64,000 nt of DNA from Dermacentor variabilis (taxonomy: Eukaryota > Arthropoda > Arachnida > Ixodida > Ixodidae). The position numbers were made by a program, and so were the translations under genes. Location of the stretch: assembly GCF_050947875.1 (NCBI RefSeq), contig NC_134574.1, positions 151,225,434-151,289,433 of the forward strand, in the 5' to 3' direction. Below are positions 57,641 through 64,000 of this stretch, piece after piece (within the stretch, counting starts at the first letter, position 1; every line of letters starts with the position of its first letter). The notes under the pieces were generated by a model. That model ran no database searches and was not told where the DNA came from. It saw only the letters and a program-made list of their open reading frames with translations.

Positions 57641-60600
57641 AAGCCTTAATAGAATATTGCATTTCATACAGCTGTGCTTCTTCGACAGACTAGAGCGCTG
57701 CGACGTGCTGGAACAGCGATCATTCAGCTATCATAGGAATGATGGTTAGTAAACAAATTTGTCTAATGTTCGTTCTTGTACCTTCAGAAGTTATCCGGAA
57801 GTTAATTACGCTTCACCTCTATAAATTTTCCAAGCACTCAAAGTTTGCTAAACACATCAATGGCATTGGTCTCTGCCAAAGCACATGAGTGATGATTGTT
57901 AATTGTTACGTAGATAACGCAATGTTTCGTTGAAAAGGATCAATTTGTAAAGTCTCAAAGCCGTTTGAAGCCAGAAGAACAACGTTCACGCAAATCCATG
58001 AACTAGCTGTCATTCCCATGCTGGTTGAACCACCATACTTGCAGCTGCCACAGACATTGGAGTCTGAGTAAGCTGTAGTAATCTTTATTATAAACTCTGC
58101 GGCTTCTCGCTTACTTGTTCTTTTTTTTTTCTTCTGAGAGGATCTGATGTATTGAAGTGATATTGAAGAGGATGGACGAATATGACACAAAGGTGTACCC
58201 TCTCATGTTAGTTTGACTGCGAGTAAAATTTATAAATATTTTCCTCGCATACTAGTATAGTCATTCTTACTGCCAAAAGTGATTTGCTCAATTCCACAAA
58301 AAAAGAAGCACCGAAGTTGCACAAGGCATGATGGAGGTTACAAAGATGTGTGTACGAATTTCAAGGTAAACGTTCTTCAGCATTCCTTACCTATGGCAAA
58401 ACCGTGTTTAGTGCGTAGTGGTCCACGTGCTTCAACTTTTTTTTTTACGTGAGGCAGTTTCTTCACTAATAGCATCACATGGTGCGACGAACGTGAGTTT
58501 TATATTTTGTTTTGCAACATACACGTCTGCATTTATGCTTCGAAATTCTCATAATAATCGGTCTTAAGTGAATACAAGAAACGCTGTCACGTCTGACACG
58601 AATGTTGTATGAAATGTACGTTGGCTGTTTTGTAATCATAGGCACTTTTGTTTGCGCTAATAGCACATAAGCATCCTAATTATTGGCTTCTGTGACCTCC
58701 GTCGACTAACACTGCTAGAAAAATTTGTTTTCGCATGTTTCGTTACATGTGATATGAGTTACGCAGCTATACACCATGCCTTGCAGCTCTACCTAAGGAA
58801 GAAACGTGGCATCACGTTATGGCCAGCGTAGTATACAAAAGGATTAGAACTGCTTAATGTTCTTGACTCTTGATCAAAAATTTCTTTTAGGTTGTTTGGA
58901 GGAAAGGGTACCAGAGAATATGATCACGAACTAAACAAACTGCTTACGAACGATAAGGCTTTGGTCTTTCATTCCTAAACCATTATTCTTTAGACCCACG
59001 TGTACGGCAGCAAGTTGGACCCAGTCTAATTCTTATTCCTGCCTTTCCTTTTTCTGTCTCTTTCTTTCTCTACACCACCAGGCATTCTTGCTCAAGAAAA
59101 TCCTTGCCTAAGAAGTGCTTCGCTAACTACTTTACAGCTCTACGCTTTTCGACAGGACATCAAGAATTATTGAGCAAGATAACAGGACTGTTTTCTTCAT
59201 ATGCTAATTCTCTCGGCATGCACAAATTCAAGGAGTTGCGCTTCAGCGGCGCCATCAACTTTTTTTTGTGAACCTTGTCATTTCTGCTGTCTGTCGCTGT
59301 CGGTCGTCAAAGCTTCGGTGACTCACATATTTCGAAACTATGGACTCGAGACGCACACAATAGGAGTGACTCGAAGAAAGTGAAACCGGGCAGGGATTGG
59401 GGCCGACGAGGCACTTCGTCTGTTTAATACAGCGAGGAAACTGCAAGCAAGACAGGGGCGCTTTATTGAAATGCATTTTTTTAGGTATCGCAACGCACGT
59501 TTTCAGTTTGAGTGTGCATAATGGAGCAACCGTAAGTTCTCTTGGTGGGAAAATCTCTCGACATGGCAGTAGCCGGGCAGCACTCGACGAATATGACGAC
59601 TGGCACGGCGCCTCGGCTGACTTCAAATTATGGCCGGCGCCGTTTTAAATGGGTTGGGGTGCCCTATCGCACACGTGTTTAAGTGGCCAGAGACGAGTGT
59701 TTCTTTTTTCTTTTGTTTCATTGCGGCTGTGGGAGTCGAAACAACCCCTATTGACAGTAATGGTGGCATCATCGTTTCTACGCGTGGCGCATCGTTTCAA
59801 TCCAGAGACCGTGAGAGACACTTATTTTTTCTTTCTTTTTAAAGAGTATCACTTGTAGAGTTCGGTGGGAGTGGGCCTAGTGGAGCGAAGGTGGCGTGAT
59901 AATCTGCGGCAACCTGTGGAAACAACCCGTAGTTCCTGATGAGGTAAGTGTAAAGGGGATGTGTTTTGCATTCCTTAAATTTACAGCGTTTCATCAATAC
60001 GCGAGCCTGCGTTAGCTTAGATGAGTTTTGCTCCTGGTGCCGGTTTTAAAATGTGCCCTAATGTAATCCTAGCAGGTAGTTCTTAGACAGCCGCGTAAAC
60101 TGCGTTTCACTGTTTGTACTCGTCAGCGTCTTGATATCTCGACGCCAGCTATGGAGGTTCTGTTAGCGGTCACATAACGTACATACGAATCAGCAGCTTG
60201 AAACAATTAAACTGCGCATTAATGAAGGCACGTGTGCATGTTACAGCCTCCCAGCGAACCATCGAATCCTCGACTAGAAAATGGCTTTTCAAGTCCATTA
60301 TACCTTGCATGAGCCCATCACCTGAATATCATTAGCAACAAAGGATTCAGTGGTGGCCCTCGTATATTACTAGTTTATGGGTTGAACCATTTTCATATTT
60401 GTTTTTCGGTAGTTCTCAAAGTTATGAACGTATTTTTCGACCAAGAAGTTTTAAGTTTGCTATTGAAGAATCTTTGTGCAGGTGACAGACAACATGAGGT
60501 GGTGGTTGGTCCGCCTAGATACTGAGTGTACACCAAACGGTTCGCTTTAACTTCTGAGCAGCAAAATACAATGATCCTACGCTTCGTGAGCATTTGTGCA

Positions 60601-60911
60601 GGAAAACAAATGTTTAGGTCTGCAGCCACGCAAACCAGAAAAACCAGCTGCAGATCCCTGGGTTGTAGCGCCACCGCTCAACGTTTCTCTTGACCATTAG
60701 CCCTGATTAATGACTCTAGCACCCGGTGCTATTGTCTGTGGTGCTGGCGGCAGCTAACGAAGTTTTCTTCTCGTTCTTTTATTCGACCACGAGTGAAACG
60801 CCGAGTCTGTGTTTGACGTGAGGCGTACCTCGTCGAGCGTTTCGATGAAACGCCCGCAAAGGCAGGATGGTGTCCTTCGGGGTTGAAAGCGGGCGGATTC
60901 CGCATTTTGAG
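57641..60911. other. unassigned DNA
   Basis: No named repeat or domain. A perfect-looking donor, GATGAG|GTAAGTG, occurs near 59944 on the plus strand after a 17-codon open segment, but no exon structure supports it. The 123-codon minus-strand frame at 59255-59626 has no recognisable content. Confidence 0.4.
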
Positions 60912-60924
60912 GAGGAAATAGGAG
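60912..60924. repeat. target-site duplication, left copy
   Basis: GAGGAAATAGGAG, identical to the copy beyond the inverted 5' segment. The exact edge is blurred because the LINE tail is also GAG/CTC-rich. Confidence 0.8.
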
Positions 60925-60968
60925 GAGGAGGAGGAGAAACTTTATTATTGCAGAAACCGTTGCGCGGT

Positions 60969-61816
60969 TTATTCCTGGGTGGTTCCCTCTGACAGGGCTC
61001 CACTGGCGATCGCGGCTCGCCGGGCCTGGTCGAGGGTCGCCAGTTGGCTTCCCAGGTCCAGTTCGGAGAGTCTCGCCTCCCAAGACCACGTAGTGAGTGT
61101 GTGTGTTGCGACTCGTGGCGAAATTGCGTCGCCCGGACGGTCAGTGCATTCATGTGTTATGTGCGCGAGTGTCGCTGTGTGGTTGCTACACCAGGGACAT
61201 GTTCGGGACGCATAACTGTCTGGGTAGATTGCGTGTAGACGAGACAAGTGTGGGTATGTGTTAGTTTGCAGGCAGCGCCAGTCCCTTGCCTGGAGTTTAT
61301 TGAGAGCTTTGTGTGGGGGAGCGTATTGCGTTCTTCCGAGCCGTTGGTCCTGTAGTATTTGACCTGTCGTTAATAACTCGTGGGTCGCTCGTCGATCTGT
61401 CGGGGGCTGAAGAACGGTGTGGTCTGCCGCTCGGCTAGTGAGACCTCGAGCTGCGCAGTCCGCCTCTTCGTTGCCCCGCAGGCCTTCGTGCCCGGGGCAC
61501 CAGACGATACCATGGGTCCATTGTAGTGTGCGACCAAGGATTCGAATGGCTTGTATAGGGAGTGTTCCATTCAGGTATAAACGACAAGCCGCTTGTGAGT
61601 CAGTAAGGACACGGGCGGACCTTCCCTTGCTCTCAGCGTCGCGAAGTGCGAGAGCGATTGCTGCTGCTTCTGCTGCTGCGCTGCATGTGGCGCGGATGGA
61701 GGCTGAGGCTACCAGGTTCCCCTGATTGACAACCGCGATTGTGTATTTGAGCCCGCAACGTGGCGACGAGGGATACGGGCTAGCGTCCGTGTAGTACGTA
61801 TCCGGGTGGCTAGCCA
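60969..61816 (-). pseudogene. LINE ORF2 C-terminus: RNase H plus CCHC
   Basis: The open frame can be read from 61874; residue numbers here count from that point. An RNase H type I domain shows the four acidic catalytic residues: D30 in YTDAS, E69 in AEAAAIAL, D92 in LTDSQAA and D139 in GNEEAD. The active-site histidine is H129 in PGHEG. The C-terminus has a CX2CX8HX4C motif (C226, C229, H238, C243), seen in I/LOA-type LINE proteins. Normally the domain removes RNA from the RNA-DNA hybrid during element synthesis. The first 20 or so residues of the frame come from the inversion junction rather than the original protein. No start codon or RT precedes it, so it is a dead fragment with intact motifs. 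Confidence 0.8.
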
Positions 61817-61854
61817 CGCTATGAGCGTGGCTAGCAAGTGCCACGCTCATAGCG
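61817..61854. repeat. inverted duplication at the LINE inversion junction
   Basis: CGCTATGAGCGTGGC at 61817-61831 is the exact reverse complement of GCCACGCTCATAGCG at 61840-61854, with eight bases between. An overlapping palindrome, GCTAGCCACGCT…AGCGTGGCTAGC, spans 61809-61835. The two LINE halves meet here. Confidence 0.85.
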
Positions 61855-62071
61855 CAGAGGGAGCGCCTCAACAAGACTCAACAGGGAAGACACCTTCTTC
61901 AACGGCTAGGGTACCCGCTGACACCTCAGTACTGCAAAGAAGAAACACAACTCTTGCCTAACCACATTAGAGAGAACATTGTAGTAGACCCTATCCCCAA
62001 GAACATGCACCCCACCCACAATCAGGAAAGAAGAGCAGCGCGTGCCCGCATGTTGCACAAACGTTGTTTCA
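61840..62071 (+). pseudogene. LINE ORF2 segment between RT and RNase H, inverted part
   Basis: The plus-strand frame gives ATLIAQRERLNKTQQGRHLL, then QRLGYPLTPQYC and NHIRENIVVDPIPKNMHPTH with NQERRAARARMLHKRC. The 'PLPKNMHP…RRxARxxxL' block is the linker that precedes RNase H in this tick LINE family. It therefore belongs upstream of the domain encoded on the other strand, and its orientation is flipped. Reading through into the duplicated target site gives CFRGNR, which is not element sequence. Confidence 0.75.
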
Positions 62072-62084
62072 GAGGAAATAGGAG
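62072..62084. repeat. target-site duplication, right copy
   Basis: GAGGAAATAGGAG, matching the left copy base for base. Confidence 0.8.
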
Positions 62085-62411
62085 CACGAGCCGTGGGTGG
62101 TGGCACCGACGAGGGAAGCGAATCTCCCCCACATCGGGAATATCCCTAAAGAACAACAATGGCTGAAGTGGCTTACGCACCACCGGTGTGTGCCCAAGTC
62201 TGTTTCCTTTCACCTGAACGACTTATCAATCTCTATGTTCTGACTTCCCTAATATCCGCAGTACGGGTGGGGATACGGTGTTGAAGCGGCACTTTAGCCG
62301 TAAAGAACAAGTTCCCGCATGCAAACGCTTACAACCTGTCACCTGATTGAACGCAACTAACCAAGCGCCTGCATATGTAATTCAGTTTCATTTTTCCTAA
62401 ACGATTCTCTC
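62085..62411. other. unassigned DNA
   Basis: Right flank of the inverted LINE. Nothing recognised. Confidence 0.4.
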
Positions 62412-62520
62412 TGGAGGCGGTAGCACAGCGGTTATCGTGTTATTCTGCCGAGTTCGAGGTCACGGTTTCGGCTCCCGGATGCAGTCACAGCGTTGCAACG
62501 TAATGCGGAAGACAAAAAAG
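62412..62520 (+). mobile_element. tRNA-headed SINE, forward, head only
   Basis: GGAGGCGGTAGCACAGCGGT then TATCGTGTTATTCTGCCGAG (A-box region) and GAGGTCACGGTTTCGGCTCC (degenerate B box). The family body after it is very diverged or absent. Confidence 0.5.
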
Positions 62521-62774
62521 AGCTTACCTAATCCTGAGTGCGTGCTGAGGCGAACTGTACTGAAATTTCGCAAATTTCCCTTCTACTGCATCGGAAATAT
62601 GCAAGTGAGAAATCTAACTCTCTTTTTTCTTTTCATCTTTGTCAAAACAAAATTGCCTGTGACAACTAGCGTTGTCCCGTCGTTCCAGGGTCATTTCTGG
62701 ACGAGGCGGGTACTACTTACATGAGGAAATGCAGTGTTCAAGTAGCTAACTAAAACATGTTTATTAATTCGTGT
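62521..62774. other. unassigned DNA
   Basis: Nothing recognised. Confidence 0.4.
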
Positions 62775-62900
62775 TTAATCGTAGCGCATCCACCTCGTAT
62801 GCAAGGAGGTACTGGGCTCGAACCCCAGTGCCGCTGGACGCCTACTGGATCTTTATAATAGGTAGAGATGTACCTCGACCTGGCACTCACTTGTTTATAT
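62775..62900 (+). repeat. tRNA-like dispersed repeat of a third family
   Basis: GCATCCACCTCGTATGCAAG forms an anticodon-arm-like hairpin. GGTACTGGGCTCGAACCCCA follows, with a perfect CTGGG/CCCAG T-arm-like stem, then GTGCCGCTGGACGCC and GATGTACCTCGACCTGGCAC. A complete tRNA cloverleaf is not present because the 5' acceptor and D arms are not evident. It is a tRNA-derived repeat, not a tRNA gene. Confidence 0.5.
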
Positions 62901-62979
62901 CAGTTTTCCTCTCCTAAGGGGGGCCCTATCGATATTTACGAGGGTCTCTGGGCACCCCTCCTCCCCACCACAGTTTTGG

Positions 62980-63470
<491 letters not shown>

Positions 63471-64000
63471 GTGTGTAAGAGCACTTGAATGAGCTTAAAA
63501 CTTATTCGTATCGGTGCACATGTGTTCGAACGACAAAATTCAAGCAAACCAGTAGTGAAATGATGACCTAACATCATAATAATAACACTTGCAGTCTGCA
63601 CTCTATAGATATTCGTCCCGTGAATCTCGTACTACAAATATTGATGCTACACTTAGCAGTTTTTTGAACAGCATCCACGTTGCAGTTGTGGTGATCAGGA
63701 CTGGGACACAAATGCCTTTTTTTAACAGAATTCGGGGACGGATACCTCAAAAGCGATATTAGTCTTCGTATATTTACTTTCGGAAAACATGACTACGCCC
63801 CACCTCTGATACAATTTCCGCATGGCCTTACGTGAGTAACTAAAATGTTAATTAACGAATCTATTTAGCTCGCTACCTTAACATTGCAATTTGTTTTTCG
63901 AGAAGTACCCGCCTATTCGAGGTATCCACCGGTGATATCGAGATTAATAAACACGTTCCAAACAACATTTTCTTTTTTATTTGCTTGAAAAAAGCGGGGG
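63471..64000. other. unassigned DNA
   Basis: Nothing recognised to the right edge of the window. Confidence 0.4.

Larger units (their letters stand above)
60912..62084 (-). mobile_element. I/LOA-like LINE fragment with 5' inversion, flanked by a target-site duplication
   Basis: The 3' part, with RNase H and 3' UTR, is on the minus strand, and the adjacent upstream part of the same ORF2 lies on the plus strand to its right. The whole is bounded by an identical 13-bp GAGGAAATAGGAG at 60912-60924 and 62072-62084. The 3' end carries AATAATAAAG followed by a CTC-rich tail next to the duplication. Twin priming during target-primed reverse transcription explains this arrangement. Confidence 0.85.

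Noticed and set aside
59880..59950. Exon ending at the consensus donor GATGAG|GTAAGTG
   Set aside because: The only frame open into it is 17 codons long after a stop, with no acceptor or start identified.
62775..62860. Possible functional tRNA gene
   Set aside because: The T-arm-like stem and anticodon-like hairpin are present, but acceptor and D arms are not, and a similar degraded copy lies nearby.

Overview
The window is animal nuclear DNA, most likely from a hard tick (Ixodidae). I base this on repeat families I recognise from memory, not on a search. They include a tRNA-headed SINE whose body carries the 'pol-III head / A-rich body / AAAACC-type tail' arrangement common in ticks, RTE-like LINE tails ending in ATG or TTA runs, a CR1/L2-like LINE, an RNase-H-bearing I/LOA-like LINE, and a GIY-YIG Penelope-like element. 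There is no bacterial-type operon, rRNA, convincing functional tRNA or CRISPR array. Long reading frames are almost absent, microsatellites are plentiful, and the few candidate host exons end at GT splice donors. It reads as a gene-poor intergenic or deep-intronic region.

Layout. 1-9 kb is mostly unassigned DNA with a possible transposase remnant at the left edge, one reverse-oriented SINE, microsatellites and two pieces of a second tRNA-like family. 9-11.4 kb holds three decayed RTE-like LINE 3' ends. 12.8-13.4 kb is a CpG-rich block with an open frame and two strong splice donors on the minus strand, the best candidate for a host first exon. 15.2-15.8 kb is another CpG-rich block with CCAAT boxes. 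17.1-17.6 kb has a SINE and a degenerate 35-bp minisatellite.

19.2-24.0 kb is the most unusual structure. About 4.8 kb is bounded by imperfect ~45-bp inverted termini, with inverted sub-terminal arrays of a CATAAAGG-type motif. There is a 79-bp tandem repeat built on a 40-nt palindrome near the left end and an 88-bp tandem repeat near the right end. I see no intact transposase. The interior holds possible splice sites and a poly(A) signal.

28 kb has two SINEs in opposite orientation. 35.9-38.46 kb is the only long coding frame: a 5'-truncated CR1/L2-like LINE with an uninterrupted reverse transcriptase. 38.5-53 kb is mostly unassigned, with one SINE, three copies of a pyrimidine-rich dispersed repeat and a few promoter-like patches. 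53.7-57 kb has a GATGGATG-led repeat, a hammerhead-like Penelope remnant and a Penelope-like GIY-YIG gene. 60.9-62.1 kb is an I/LOA-like LINE fragment with a 5' inversion (twin priming), flanked by a 13-bp target-site duplication. 62.4-63.5 kb is a cluster of tRNA-like repeats, a 127-bp AAT microsatellite and an RTE-tailed composite repeat.

No set of genes here forms a pathway. The recognisable coding capacity belongs to retroelements, each an independent insertion. Family names rest on recalled motifs and would need a repeat-library and protein search to confirm.
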